A stretch of 64,000 bases of DNA, from positions 248,001-312,000 of the forward strand of contig NZ_JABEND010000003.1 in NCBI RefSeq assembly GCF_013002705.1, given 5' to 3'. Position 1 is the stretch's first letter. Every line of letters begins with the position of its first letter. The position numbers and the translations under genes were made by a program. This document shows positions 1 through 8,882 of the stretch, one piece after another. This DNA comes from Nakamurella aerolata. GTDB taxonomy: Bacteria; Actinomycetota; Actinomycetes; Mycobacteriales; Nakamurellaceae. Below the pieces are notes generated by a model. It had not been told where the DNA came from and did no database searches. It saw only the letters and a program-made list of their open reading frames with translations.

Positions 1-621
1 CACGGCGTCGCGTCCGGCACGTTCTCGCTCGACGGCGAGACCTTCGACGTCGACAACAACATCTGGGTGGTGGGCGACGACACCGAGTGCGTGGTGATCG
101 ACGCACCGCACTCGGTGGAGGCGATCATGCAGGTGGTGGGCGACCGGACGGTGCGCGCCATCGTCTGCACCCACGCCCACGACGATCACGTTCGCGTCGC
201 TCCCGAGTTGGCCGCGGCCACCGGTGCTCCGATCTGGCTGCACCCGGCTGATCTTCCGGTGTGGCAGCTGACCCATCCCGATCGCCGCCCGGACGCCGAA
301 CTTGTTGCCGGGCAACGCATCGACGTCGGCGGCACCGAGCTGCGGGTGCTGCACACGCCCGGCCACAGCCCTGGCTCGGTGTGCCTGGCCGCGCCGCAAC
401 TGGGAGCGGTGTTCACCGGCGACACCCTCTTCGCCGGCGGGCCGGGCGCGACCGGGCGCAGCTTCTCCGACGCCGATCTGATCGTCGCCTCCATCCGCAA
501 CCAGCTGCTCACCCTGCCGGCCGACACCGTGGTGCACACCGGCCACGGTGACGACACCACCATCGGCGCGGAAGCCCAAGGGCTGCAACCGGATCAGGGG
601 CAGGGCGGCGAGTCCGGCTGA
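1..621 (+). CDS. MBL-fold metallo-hydrolase (5' end outside window)
   Basis: The frame is open from base 1, so the true start lies upstream of the window; about 206 codons are visible. It has the metallo-beta-lactamase fold zinc motif THAHDDH at about 171-191, a following TPGHSPGS motif (second His ligand), a FTGDTLF motif carrying the bridging Asp, and a final HTGHG His. This is the layout of glyoxalase II-like cytoplasmic hydrolases. The substrate cannot be told from the sequence; a thioester such as an S-acyl thiol is typical of the family. It runs convergently towards the YbjN gene, ending 10 bp before that gene's stop codon. Confidence 0.85.
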   Translation, partial: HGVASGTFSLDGETFDVDNNIWVVGDDTECVVIDAPHSVEAIMQVVGDRTVRAIVCTHAHDDHVRVAPELAAATGAPIWLHPADLPVWQLTHPDRRPDAELVAGQRIDVGGTELRVLHTPGHSPGSVCLAAPQLGAVFTGDTLFAGGPGATGRSFSDADLIVASIRNQLLTLPADTVVHTGHGDDTTIGAEAQGLQPDQGQGGESG

Positions 622-631
622 CGGCCGGCGG

Positions 632-1186
632 CTACGGCTGCACCAGGTGCCGGAAGGCCTCCAAGTTCTTCACCGGTTGACCGGTTCGGGTACGCCAGGC
701 CCATTCCCGGCGGATCGCCGAGGCGAAGCCACGTTCCAGGATCGGGTTGAAGTCGGCGTCGGAGGTGTCCAGCACGGTGCCGAGCAGGGTGTCGATCTCG
801 GCCGTCGTCACCCCGTCCAACCCGAGCCGCCCGACCAGGTGGATGTCGCCGCTGGAGTCGAGCGCGTAGCCGACGCCGCGCAGAGACGCGTTGCGCTGCA
901 ACAAGTACCGGTAGACGCCCTCGGCGTTCTCGTCCGGTTGCCTGCACACGAACGACTCCACCAGCAGCTCGTGGGTGCCGACCAGCAGCCACACCAGGGT
1001 GCGGTGCCTGCGCTCGCCGGGCAGGGTGACGAGGAAGGCGCCGTCACCCTCTGCGGTGTAGGGCACCTCCAGCTCGTCCAGCGCGGCCCGCAGCCGGCCG
1101 GCCGTCAGCCGGCCCCGGCCACCGGGCTCCGCCGCCTGGTCACCGCCGGAGGCGCTCAACTGCCCAGCGCCGACAGGGTTTTCCAC
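632..1186 (-). CDS. YbjN domain-containing protein
   Basis: A 184-residue cytoplasmic protein with the actinobacterial YbjN fold: a helix near residue 30 (RLRAALDEL), central beta strands (LVWLLVG), and the C-terminal ERGFASAIRREWAWRTRTG stretch typical of the family. In mycobacteria a YbjN protein sits a few genes from an L,D-transpeptidase/murB pair, as here. Its biochemical role is unknown; relatives resemble the type III secretion chaperone fold. The GTG at 1186 lies inside the end of the upstream transpeptidase gene (31-bp overlap), so a start further in is possible, but no ATG follows in frame. Confidence 0.75.
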   Translation of the reverse strand: MENPVGAGQLSASGGDQAAEPGGRGRLTAGRLRAALDELEVPYTAEGDGAFLVTLPGERRHRTLVWLLVGTHELLVESFVCRQPDENAEGVYRYLLQRNASLRGVGYALDSSGDIHLVGRLGLDGVTTAEIDTLLGTVLDTSDADFNPILERGFASAIRREWAWRTRTGQPVKNLEAFRHLVQP

Positions 1187-2556
1187 TCCTCGTAGGTGTA
1201 GGCCCAGTCGTAGATGTAATCCTTCGGGCTCATCTTCACCTCGGTGCCGGTCACGTCGACCGGGTCGCCGTAGAGGGTGGCGTCGTACAACTCCTTGCCG
1301 TCTTTCAGGCTCATGTTGACGCAGCCGTGCGAGACGTTCTTCTTACCGAGGAAGCCGGCCTTCTCGGTGGCCTCGTTGGAGTGGATGAACTCGCCGTTGT
1401 TGTTGATGCGCTGCGCCCACTTCTCCGGCAGGTTGTAGTAGCCGAACTGCGGGTTGGACATCTTGAACACCGGGTACTTCTCTTGAATGATGTGCATCCC
1501 GGAAACGGTGATGGTGCCCTTCTCGGTGGTGCGGCCGTACGAGACCGGGTAGTTCCGCCAGATCTTTCCGTCCTTCCAGACCACCAGGTGGAAGGAGTTC
1601 ACGTCGGCGACGATGCGCAGGTCGCGGCCGATGTTGACGCTGCGGGTGAAGTCCGACTTGCCCCACTGGCCGCCGCCCATGTCGACACCGGCGAGCTTGG
1701 CGGTGATGGTGACCTTGGTGTTGGCCGGCCAGAAGGCCTTCGGCCGGAAGTGCACCTGCGACTGCTTGTAGCCCTTGCCGGTGAAGTCTTCGTCCTGCAC
1801 CCAGCCCCACGAGCCCTCGATCTTGCCGCGGCTGGTCATCACCGACAGCGCTTTCTCCGCCTCGGCCTTGTTGGTGATGGCGGGGAAGAACGTGATGATC
1901 AGCGGCGCCGCCACTCCGACGGTGGCGTTCTCCGGCAGCTGCACCACGGCGGTGGTGAAGTTCTTCGGCTTGACGGTGCTGAAGGTGCCGGCGATCTTCT
2001 TGACCGACTTGTCCGGCGCCACCGCCTCACCGGCGTACGAGTAGGTGGTGTCGAACGCCATCCGCTCGGCAACGGTGTAGGTGGAGCCGTCCTCGCTGAT
2101 CTTGCCGGCCACCTTGCTGCCGTCGTCGCCGGTGAGCGTCATCTTGGAGAGCTTCCCGGAGAACACCGCGATGGTGGCCTTGGTGTTCGGGCCGACGCCC
2201 TTGCTGCCGAACTTGGGGGTGGCCACCACCCGGATGGCCTCGGCCAGCTGGCGCGGCTCGTCCTTGCCGGTGGTGGTGGCGCCGTTGCCGGCCTCCCCGT
2301 TGCCGCTGCCGGCACCGCCGTTGGTGGCACCGCCGTCACCGTTGCCGTCTGCGACGTTCTGCGCACCCTGGTCGCCGGTGGTTCCTACGGTGACCGTCGG
2401 CTGGCCCGGCATGGTCTGGCCCGGCGTCGTCACCACAGTGACCACCACCGGGTCCTGCGAGCTGCACGCCGACAGCAGCACGGCTACCAGCGCCAGCAGC
2501 GCCACCGCGATGGCCGGCCGGCGCCGCCCGGGTTGCCGCTTTCGGGTGTTCCGCAT
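1156..2556 (-). CDS. L,D-transpeptidase (lipoprotein, Ig-like domains plus YkuD)
   Basis: A 466-residue exported enzyme expected to form 3-3 peptidoglycan cross-links. It starts with a lipoprotein signal: basic N-terminus, hydrophobic core and lipobox LLSAC around residue 31. A Gly/Asn-rich linker follows, then two Ig-like domains (about 110-310) as in mycobacterial Ldt proteins, and the YkuD catalytic domain with SHGCVNMS near residue 410 (catalytic Cys, His before it). Gene order YbjN-Ldt-murB with DUF2505 divergent matches the M. tuberculosis lprQ (LdtMt5) neighbourhood, so an LdtMt5-like role is inferred. It lies 89 bp downstream of murB and probably shares its transcript. Confidence 0.92.
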   Translation of the reverse strand: MRNTRKRQPGRRRPAIAVALLALVAVLLSACSSQDPVVVTVVTTPGQTMPGQPTVTVGTTGDQGAQNVADGNGDGGATNGGAGSGNGEAGNGATTTGKDEPRQLAEAIRVVATPKFGSKGVGPNTKATIAVFSGKLSKMTLTGDDGSKVAGKISEDGSTYTVAERMAFDTTYSYAGEAVAPDKSVKKIAGTFSTVKPKNFTTAVVQLPENATVGVAAPLIITFFPAITNKAEAEKALSVMTSRGKIEGSWGWVQDEDFTGKGYKQSQVHFRPKAFWPANTKVTITAKLAGVDMGGGQWGKSDFTRSVNIGRDLRIVADVNSFHLVVWKDGKIWRNYPVSYGRTTEKGTITVSGMHIIQEKYPVFKMSNPQFGYYNLPEKWAQRINNNGEFIHSNEATEKAGFLGKKNVSHGCVNMSLKDGKELYDATLYGDPVDVTGTEVKMSPKDYIYDWAYTYEEWKTLSALGS

Positions 2557-2645
2557 GGGCGCTGAGGGTACCGGGGGTTCATGAGAGCGCCGGCCCGTGC
2601 GCGAGGGCGATCAGCTCCTGCCACCTACTGCTGCGGGACGATCAG

Positions 2646-3812
2646 CTACGGCGAAGGGACCGGCGCGTCATCGAGGCTGACGCCGACGAACACCGGTTCC
2701 GGCTCGAGCCGGACACCGAAGGCGGCGTGCACGCCGTCCCGCACCTGACGGGCCAGCGCCACCAGGTCGGCGGTGCTGGCACCGCCGCGGTTGGTCAGCG
2801 CGAGGGTGTGCTTGGACGAGATGGCGACCCGGCCGCCGGGACCGGCGAAGCCCTTGCCGAAACCGGCCCGGTCGATCAGCCAGGCGGCGGACAGTTTGGT
2901 GCCGGGTGGGTCGCCGGCCGCGGCGCCGGGAACGGCGGCGGGCCATTGCGGCACCGGCACGTCCCCGAGTTTGGCGGTGATGGCCGCCAGTACCCCGGGG
3001 GCGTCGGCCGCCGGGACGATCGGGTTGGTGAAGAAGCTGCCGGCGCTGCGGGTGTCGGGGTCGTCCGGGTCGAGCACCATGCCCTTGCCGCGGCGCAACG
3101 CCAGCACCGCCTCGCGCACCGCCGCGGGGTCGGCGCGCTCCCCCGGCTCGACGTTCAGGCTGCGGGCCAGCTCCGGGTACCGGGCGACGGTGCCGATGCT
3201 GCCGGGTGACGCGAGCGCGAACGTCACGTCGAGCACCACCGCGGCATCGGTACCGCGCAACACCGAGGTGCGGTAGCCGAGCCCGAGGTCGGCGGCCGGC
3301 ACCGAGCGGATCTGCACGCTCGCGCGGTCGAACACGGTCACCCGCTCCAGTAGATCGGCGATCTCCACGCCGTAGGCGCCGACGTTCTGCACCGGCGTGG
3401 CACCGACGGCGCCGGGGATGCCGGACAGCGGCGCCAGCTCGGCGTAGCCACGGGCGGTGAGGTCGGCGACCACGTCGTCCCAGACCAGACCGGCGCCCAG
3501 AGTGACAAGAACGATGCCCGCTGCCGGGTCCGGCGCCGGTTGCTCGGTGATGCCGCCCAGCTCGATCTTGACCACCGGCAGGTCGACGCCGGCGTCGGCG
3601 ACCACCAGGTTGGAGCCGCCGCCGAGCACCAGCACGTCGCGGCCGCCGACGGCCTGCGCCACCTGCTCGCGGGTGCGCACCCTGATCAGTTCGCGGGCCG
3701 GACCGCCGAGGCCGAGGGTGGTCAGCTCGCTGAGCAGCGGCGGCCGGGCCGGCGCGGACGACCGGCTCGGTTCGGTCGGGTGGATCGGTTGGTCAACAGG
3801 CTTGTCACCCAC
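2646..3812 (-). CDS. murB: UDP-N-acetylenolpyruvoylglucosamine reductase
   Basis: MurB reduces UDP-GlcNAc-enolpyruvate to UDP-MurNAc with NADPH and FAD in the cytoplasm, an essential step of peptidoglycan precursor synthesis. Visible are the FAD-binding TLGLGGPA start, VLGGGSNLVV, the PLSGIPGAVGATPVQNVGAYG block, the RSAGSFFTNP motif with the catalytic Ser, and C-terminal AWLIDRAGFGKG. The frame is open to an ATG at 3854, but that ATG overlaps the start of the divergent DUF2505 gene. I prefer the GTG at 3812, which gives 388 residues and leaves a 40-bp promoter gap. The downstream L,D-transpeptidase gene makes this a cell-wall operon. Confidence 0.93.
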   Translation of the reverse strand: MGDKPVDQPIHPTEPSRSSAPARPPLLSELTTLGLGGPARELIRVRTREQVAQAVGGRDVLVLGGGSNLVVADAGVDLPVVKIELGGITEQPAPDPAAGIVLVTLGAGLVWDDVVADLTARGYAELAPLSGIPGAVGATPVQNVGAYGVEIADLLERVTVFDRASVQIRSVPAADLGLGYRTSVLRGTDAAVVLDVTFALASPGSIGTVARYPELARSLNVEPGERADPAAVREAVLALRRGKGMVLDPDDPDTRSAGSFFTNPIVPAADAPGVLAAITAKLGDVPVPQWPAAVPGAAAGDPPGTKLSAAWLIDRAGFGKGFAGPGGRVAISSKHTLALTNRGGASTADLVALARQVRDGVHAAFGVRLEPEPVFVGVSLDDAPVPSP

Positions 3813-3852
3813 GCCGAACAGGGTGGCACACCCACTCGGTAGGTTGAGCGAC

Positions 3853-4350
3853 ATGCCGACCCCGCTGAAAGCCGAGAAGTCGCTGCCCGTCGCCCCGGAC
3901 GCCGCTGTCGCGGCGTTCGCCGACCCGGATTACCTCAATGGTCGATTGGCCGCGGCCGGCGGCACCGACCCGAAGATCGTCACCCAGGAGCGGTCGGGCG
4001 ACGAGCTGACGCTGGTCACCGAGCAGGCCATCCCGGCCGGGGTGCTGCCCAGCGTGGTGAGCTCGCTGCTGCCGGGCGACGTGCAGATCACCCGCACCGA
4101 GAAGTGGGCCCCGGACGGCTCCGGCGGCTACCGCGCCGACTTCGACGTCACCATCAAGAACGCGCCGGCGTCGCTGAAGGGCACCATGACGCTGACCCCG
4201 GCCGGTTCCGGTTCGACGCTGACGGTGGACGGCCAGGCCACCGTCCCCATCCCCTTCCTCGGCGGCAAGATCGAGGGCGTGATCGTCGAGCAGGTCGGCA
4301 AACTCCTTGCGGTGGAAGAGAAGTACGCCGCCGAGCAGCTGCCGAAGTGA
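3853..4350 (+). CDS. DUF2505 family protein (START/SRPBCC-like)
   Basis: A 165-residue cytoplasmic protein with an N-terminal strand-helix, a long C-terminal helix (KIEGVIVEQVGKLLAVEEKY) and many beta strands between, as expected for the DUF2505/SRPBCC ligand-binding fold. No catalytic residues are recognisable and the ligand is unknown. It is divergent from murB, a pairing also known in mycobacteria (Rv0481c beside Rv0482), so a cell-envelope link is inferred from context only. The ATG at 3853 is the only start that leaves room for a promoter. Confidence 0.8.
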   Translation: MPTPLKAEKSLPVAPDAAVAAFADPDYLNGRLAAAGGTDPKIVTQERSGDELTLVTEQAIPAGVLPSVVSSLLPGDVQITRTEKWAPDGSGGYRADFDVTIKNAPASLKGTMTLTPAGSGSTLTVDGQATVPIPFLGGKIEGVIVEQVGKLLAVEEKYAAEQLPK

Positions 4351-4372
4351 TCACGGCGGGGTGATGAGCGCG

Positions 4373-4397
4373 GCTGCCGGCGGCAGTTGCCGGCAGC
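4373..4397. terminator. Hairpin between convergent genes
   Basis: A perfect 9-bp stem GCTGCCGGC / GCCGGCAGC with a 7-base loop lies 22 bp after the DUF2505 stop and before the stop of the oppositely oriented protease gene. There is no T-run on either side, as is usual for actinobacterial terminators. It probably serves both genes. Confidence 0.5.
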
Positions 4398-4483
4398 TGC
4401 TGGTGACGTACTGGTGACGGGAACAACCACCGGGCCGTGCGGCGATCTCACCGCTGCCGAGCCCATGGATCACCGCCGCCGAA

Positions 4484-6196
4484 TCAACGGCGGAAGGTGC
4501 GGCTGAGCAGTGCCCTGAGCTGCTCGGGCAGCTCGTGCTCGCCGACGGTGACGTCCAGGTCGGCCTCCGGCGCGACGAGGTGATAGCGGTAACCGTCCGG
4601 CATCCCGGCGGCGCGTTGCCCGCCCTGCTGTTGTTGAAGCTGTTGCAGCACACCGGATCCGAGCGCCTGCTGCCATTGATCGGCCAACTCGGCCGGCAGC
4701 TGGTCCGGTTCGACGACGCGCTCGGTGCGCAGCCCGGCGACGCCTCCGGATCGGGTGACGGCCACCTGGGCCGGCAGCGGCGGGCCGGTCGGCGCCGGGC
4801 TGGTCGGTGCCGGAGCCGGCGCCGGAGTCGGGGTCGGAGCCGGCGCTGGAGCTGGAGTCGGGGTCGGAGCTGGAGCCGGGGTCGGTGCTGGCGCCGGCGC
4901 TGGAGTTGATGGGGTGGCACCGGCGTCCAGCCCCACCTGCTTCCAGGCGTCGGCGACCGCGGCGGCCTGCGCCGAGTCGGCCCCGAACCGTTGCCCGGCA
5001 GCCTCGGTGGTGAGCGCGGCGAAGGTGGCGAAATCGCAGTCGGCGGTGATCCGCGAGCCGGCGAGCACGTCGTACCAGACCTGGCCGGCTCCCTCCCAGG
5101 CGTTGCCGCCGATTCCGATGGCCGCCAGGTAGAACGCGTGGTTGGGGATGCCGGAGTTGATGTGCACGCCGCCGTCGTCTTCGGTGGTCTCGACGTAGCC
5201 GTCCATGGTGGCCGGCTGCGGATCTTTGCCGAGCTGCGGATCGTCGTAGGCGGTGCCCGGTGCCTTCATCGACCGCAGCGCAACGCCCTGCACCGACGGG
5301 GTGAACAGACCGGCCCCGATCAGCCAGTCGGCCTGCTCGGCGGTCTGCCCGGCCTGCTGCTGGCGCACCAGCGACCCGAACACGTCGGCGATGCTCTCGT
5401 TCAGCGCGCCGGACTGGCCCGAGTAGGTGAGGTTCGCGGTGTAGCTGATCACGCCGTGGCTGAGCTCGTGGCCGATCACGTCGACGGCGATGGTGAATCG
5501 GTTGAACACCTCGCCGTCGCCGTCGCCGAACACCATCCGGTCGCCGTTCCAGAACGCGTTGTCGTAGTCCTGCCCGTAGTGCACGGTGGCCAGCAGCGGC
5601 AGCCCGGCGCCGTCAAGGCTGTCCCGCCCGTACGCGGTCTCGAACAATTGCCAGGTGGCACCCAGCCCGTCGTAGGCCTCGGTGACGGCGACGTCTCCGG
5701 TGGCGGGCTCGCCTTCCCGGCGGACGACGGTGCCGGGCAGTGTTGTGCTCTGCCTGGCGTCGTAGATGGTGCGGTTGGGGCCGGAACCGCCGTCGGCGCG
5801 CTGGTCTGCCGGCGCGGGCGGGGTGCCGGGCGGAGCCGACGGCGCAACGGTGGGCGCCCCGGGTGGGGTGGGCCCGCCGTCGCCGGAACCCGGTGCACCC
5901 GATCCCGAACCACCTGAACCCGGTGCACCCGATCCCGGCCCACCCGGCTGCGGCTCGCGTGGGTGCGGCTCGCCGGGGCGGACCCCGCCAGTGCGGCTGG
6001 GATGGGTGCGCTCGCGGTCGTCCAGCGTTGCCCTGGCGCAGCGGGCGGCCGGCGAATCGCCCTGCTCAGCCAGGTGGGCCAGCAGGTACGGCGGCACAAT
6101 GCCGCACGCCGGGTGGAGATTCGACCTGGTTTCCGACCTGGTGTTTGACCTGGTTTCCGACCTGGTATTCGACACCGTCTTCTGCATGCTCACCAT
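4484..6196 (-). CDS. M4-family (thermolysin/protealysin-type) metalloprotease
   Basis: A 570-residue zinc endopeptidase. An N-terminal protealysin-type propeptide has the CGIVPPYLL motif at about 30-40. A Gly/Pro/Ser linker (about 75-130) precedes the catalytic domain, which has HELSH (two zinc His and the Glu base) and, further on, NESIADVFG (third ligand). C-terminal to it come a tandem (PAPAPT)n segment and a short unknown domain. There is no Sec signal, as in protealysins. The ATG at 6196 is preceded by GGAGG at 7-bp spacing, so it is chosen over an upstream start at 6391 that would overlap the divergent PAC2 gene. Likely exported by a non-classical route; substrates unknown. Confidence 0.88.
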   Translation of the reverse strand: MVSMQKTVSNTRSETRSNTRSETRSNLHPACGIVPPYLLAHLAEQGDSPAARCARATLDDRERTHPSRTGGVRPGEPHPREPQPGGPGSGAPGSGGSGSGAPGSGDGGPTPPGAPTVAPSAPPGTPPAPADQRADGGSGPNRTIYDARQSTTLPGTVVRREGEPATGDVAVTEAYDGLGATWQLFETAYGRDSLDGAGLPLLATVHYGQDYDNAFWNGDRMVFGDGDGEVFNRFTIAVDVIGHELSHGVISYTANLTYSGQSGALNESIADVFGSLVRQQQAGQTAEQADWLIGAGLFTPSVQGVALRSMKAPGTAYDDPQLGKDPQPATMDGYVETTEDDGGVHINSGIPNHAFYLAAIGIGGNAWEGAGQVWYDVLAGSRITADCDFATFAALTTEAAGQRFGADSAQAAAVADAWKQVGLDAGATPSTPAPAPAPTPAPAPTPTPAPAPAPTPTPAPAPAPTSPAPTGPPLPAQVAVTRSGGVAGLRTERVVEPDQLPAELADQWQQALGSGVLQQLQQQQGGQRAAGMPDGYRYHLVAPEADLDVTVGEHELPEQLRALLSRTFRR

Positions 6197-6377
6197 CTGG
6201 CACCTCCAAGGCAGCTGGGCTCGACGGTAATCCCGGCGACCGACATCCGCGCTTTCGCTGTCAGCGCAGCGGGCCCGCTGTCGGGAATCCGTCGACCCGC
6301 GGCGCGGCGTTGCATGCTGGTAGAGACCCGAGCCATCGGAGCAGCCTGCAAGCCGCGAACGGAGTGCGTCGAGCATC

Positions 6378-7583
6378 GTGAAGCCCAGCAATCTGTATCA
6401 CCTGGTCGACCAACCGGTCGAGCGGCGGCCGGCTGCCGATGCACCCGGCGGCACCCCCGCACCGGCCGGCAGCACCCACCCGGCCGGCAGCGCGGATCCG
6501 GCCGACACCTCTGCAACAACCGACACTGCCGCATCGACCGGTAGCGCTGGATCAACCGGTAGCGCTGGGTCGACCGGTAGCGCCGAGCCGGCCGGCGAGT
6601 CAGCCCCGGCGCTGCGCTCAAGGAGTGCAAGCGGCACCGTCCTGCTGGTCGCCCTTGACGGCTACGTCGACGCCGGCAACGGCGTGACACTGGCCAGCAA
6701 GCACCTGCTGCGCTCCGGTGACGCGCCCCCGGCGGCAGCCGACAACCCGGTGGTGGCCGCCTTCGACTCCGATGCGCTGGTGGACTACCGGTCGCGCCGG
6801 CCAGCGCTCACCTACTCCGACGGCACGTTCACCGATTACGCGGATCCGCGGTTGCTGGTGCGCCGGCTGACCGATGGTTCCGCCGGCAGCGGCACCGGCG
6901 AGAGCGGCGATGGCACCGACCGCAGCGCAGGCCGCACCTACTATCTGCTGACCGGCCCAGAGCCGGACGCGCACTGGGACGCCTTCACTGAGGCCATTCT
7001 CGAGATCGCCGATCGGTTGGGCGTCGACACCATCGTCACCCTGCTGGCGATCCCGATGGCCATCCCGCACACCCGTCCGGCCGGGATGAGCCAGCACGCC
7101 AGCCGGCCGGGGCTGATCGAGCCGTCCGATGCCTGGCTCGGCACCGTGCAGGTGCCCGGGCACGCCAGCGGGCTGCTGGAATACCGTGCCGCCCAACGAC
7201 ATTCGGCCGGCGTTCCGACCCCCGACGTCATCGGGCTGGCCGCACACGTGCCGCACTACCTGGCCAGGTCCGACCACCCGAGCACGGCGCAGCATCTGCT
7301 GCGCAGCACCGAACGACTCACCGGGCTCGACCTGCGGACCGCCGATTTCGGCCCGGCCATCGGCACCTTCGAATCGGAACTGGCCAAGGAGATCGAGGGC
7401 AACGCCGAGATCGGCGAGGTGATCGCCGCCCTCGAGCAGCAGTACGACACCTTTCTGCGCGGGCAGGGTTCGCTCTCGCGCAGCTTGCTGGCCACCGATC
7501 AGCCGCTGCCGTCGGCCGACGAGCTGGGCGCCGCGTTCGAGGCGTTCCTCGCCGACCAGGACTCCGGCAAGGACTCCGACTGA
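6378..7583 (+). CDS. PAC2 family protein (proteasome-assembly-chaperone-like)
   Basis: A 401-residue cytoplasmic protein. Residues about 86-380 form the PAC2 fold seen in actinobacteria: LLVALDGYVDAG at the start, AFDSDALVDYRSRRP, YLLTGPEPDAHW and ALEQQYD near the end. Members of the family act in ATP-independent proteasome or multimer assembly in eukaryotes; the bacterial role is unproven. Residues 20-85 are an inserted low-complexity stretch of (GSTGSA) repeats absent from typical family members. The GTG start is read from position and from divergence with the protease gene (181 bp apart). Confidence 0.85.
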   Translation: MKPSNLYHLVDQPVERRPAADAPGGTPAPAGSTHPAGSADPADTSATTDTAASTGSAGSTGSAGSTGSAEPAGESAPALRSRSASGTVLLVALDGYVDAGNGVTLASKHLLRSGDAPPAAADNPVVAAFDSDALVDYRSRRPALTYSDGTFTDYADPRLLVRRLTDGSAGSGTGESGDGTDRSAGRTYYLLTGPEPDAHWDAFTEAILEIADRLGVDTIVTLLAIPMAIPHTRPAGMSQHASRPGLIEPSDAWLGTVQVPGHASGLLEYRAAQRHSAGVPTPDVIGLAAHVPHYLARSDHPSTAQHLLRSTERLTGLDLRTADFGPAIGTFESELAKEIEGNAEIGEVIAALEQQYDTFLRGQGSLSRSLLATDQPLPSADELGAAFEAFLADQDSGKDSD

Positions 7584-7607
7584 CCCCTGCGCGACTATGG
7601 TGCGGGG

Positions 7608-8882
7608 GTGGCCAAGTCCCCTGCCGTGCGCCTGGCGCTGCCCGAGCGAACCCGCGGGCCGCTGCGGGCCATTGTGGTGCGCATCGCGATCGCGCTCGCC
7701 TGTGTCGTCATCACCGCGACCATCGTCTACCTGGAGCGCAACGGCTACAAGGATGGCGACGGTCTGGTCGGCACCTGGCTCGACGCGTTCTACTACGCAA
7801 CGGTCACCCTGTCCACCACCGGCTACGGCGACATCGTGCCCTTGTCGGACGGGGCAAGGCTGACCAACATCATCGTCATCACCCCGCTGCGTTTCCTGTT
7901 CCTGATCGTGCTGGTCGGCACCACCATCGAGGTGCTGACCGAGCGCAGCCGCCAGCAGTTCCGCTACGCCCGTTGGAGAAGACGCGTGAAGAAGCACACC
8001 GTGGTGATCGGCTACGGCACCAAGGGCCGCTCGGCCACCGCCGCGCTCATCGACCAGGGCTGCCCGCCGGAATCGATTGTGGTGGTGGACACCAACGGCG
8101 CCAACGTCAAGCTGGCCACCGCCGACGGCTGCGTCGGGGTGGTGGGTGACGGCCGCAGGGAAGAGGTGCTGCGGCAGGCCGCCACCGGCTCGGCGGAGCG
8201 GGTGATCGTCGCCGCCGATCGGGACGACGTCAACGTGCTGGTCACCCTGACCGCCCGGCGGCTGGCCCCGCACGCCACCATCGTTGCCGCGGCCCGCGAG
8301 GAACAGAACATCGGGGTGCTGCGGCAGGGCGGCGCCGACGTGGTGATTCCGACCGCGGAATCCGCGGGCCGACTGCTCGGCCTGTCCACCATCGCCCCGA
8401 ACGCCGGCGAGCTGCTGGAAGACCTGCTCGAGCCGGTGGCCGGGCTGCAGATCGCCGAGCGCGAGGTCCGCCCCGAAGACGTCGGGCTGGCCCCGTCCCG
8501 GCTCACCGCACAGGGCGAGATCGTGCTGACGGTGATCCGGCACGGCGTCAGCCACCGCTTCGACTCCGGCTCGGTGCGGGTGTTCCAGCCTGGCGACCGG
8601 GTGGTGGTGATCCGCGCGAACCCGGACGGATCAGCCGGCCCGACCCGCGCGACGCACGACCGCCGCGACCCCGGTGCCGGTGCCGACAACGAGACCAGAG
8701 ATGATCATGAACCGAAGGCTGCCGCGTCCGGAGTCGGGCCGCGCGACAGTACCGAGAACCAGCGGGATCGTCGGCGCCGCGGGCGCCGCGACAACGCGAT
8801 GGCACCGGCCAATGTGCACATGCCGGTGCGGGTGTCTCGCGACCTGACCTTCCCCGACGACAGAGAGCCCGACAAATCATGA
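7608..8882 (+). CDS. Two-TM potassium channel with RCK (TrkA-N/TrkA-C) domains
   Basis: A 424-residue inner-membrane K+ channel subunit. TM1 is at about 20-41, the pore helix and selectivity filter STTGYGD at about 65-71, and TM2 at about 85-105. A cytosolic RCK domain follows with the nucleotide-binding GYGTKGRS near 140, then a TrkA-C domain (about 280-340) and a charged, disordered tail. One gene thus encodes pore and gating ring. A TATGGT box at 7596-7601 stands 6 bases before the GTG start with no ribosome-binding site between, which suggests a leaderless transcript. The stop overlaps the next gene's ATG (ATGA), so the GAF-ANTAR regulator is translationally coupled. Confidence 0.93.
   Translation: MAKSPAVRLALPERTRGPLRAIVVRIAIALACVVITATIVYLERNGYKDGDGLVGTWLDAFYYATVTLSTTGYGDIVPLSDGARLTNIIVITPLRFLFLIVLVGTTIEVLTERSRQQFRYARWRRRVKKHTVVIGYGTKGRSATAALIDQGCPPESIVVVDTNGANVKLATADGCVGVVGDGRREEVLRQAATGSAERVIVAADRDDVNVLVTLTARRLAPHATIVAAAREEQNIGVLRQGGADVVIPTAESAGRLLGLSTIAPNAGELLEDLLEPVAGLQIAEREVRPEDVGLAPSRLTAQGEIVLTVIRHGVSHRFDSGSVRVFQPGDRVVVIRANPDGSAGPTRATHDRRDPGAGADNETRDDHEPKAAASGVGPRDSTENQRDRRRRGRRDNAMAPANVHMPVRVSRDLTFPDDREPDKS

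Noticed and set aside
3813-3854. Longer MurB starting at ATG 3854
   Set aside because: It overlaps the ATG of the divergent DUF2505 gene and leaves no promoter; GTG 3812 is more likely.
6197-6391. Longer M4 protease starting at 6391
   Set aside because: The internal ATG at 6196 has GGAGG at ideal spacing and is followed by the protealysin propeptide.
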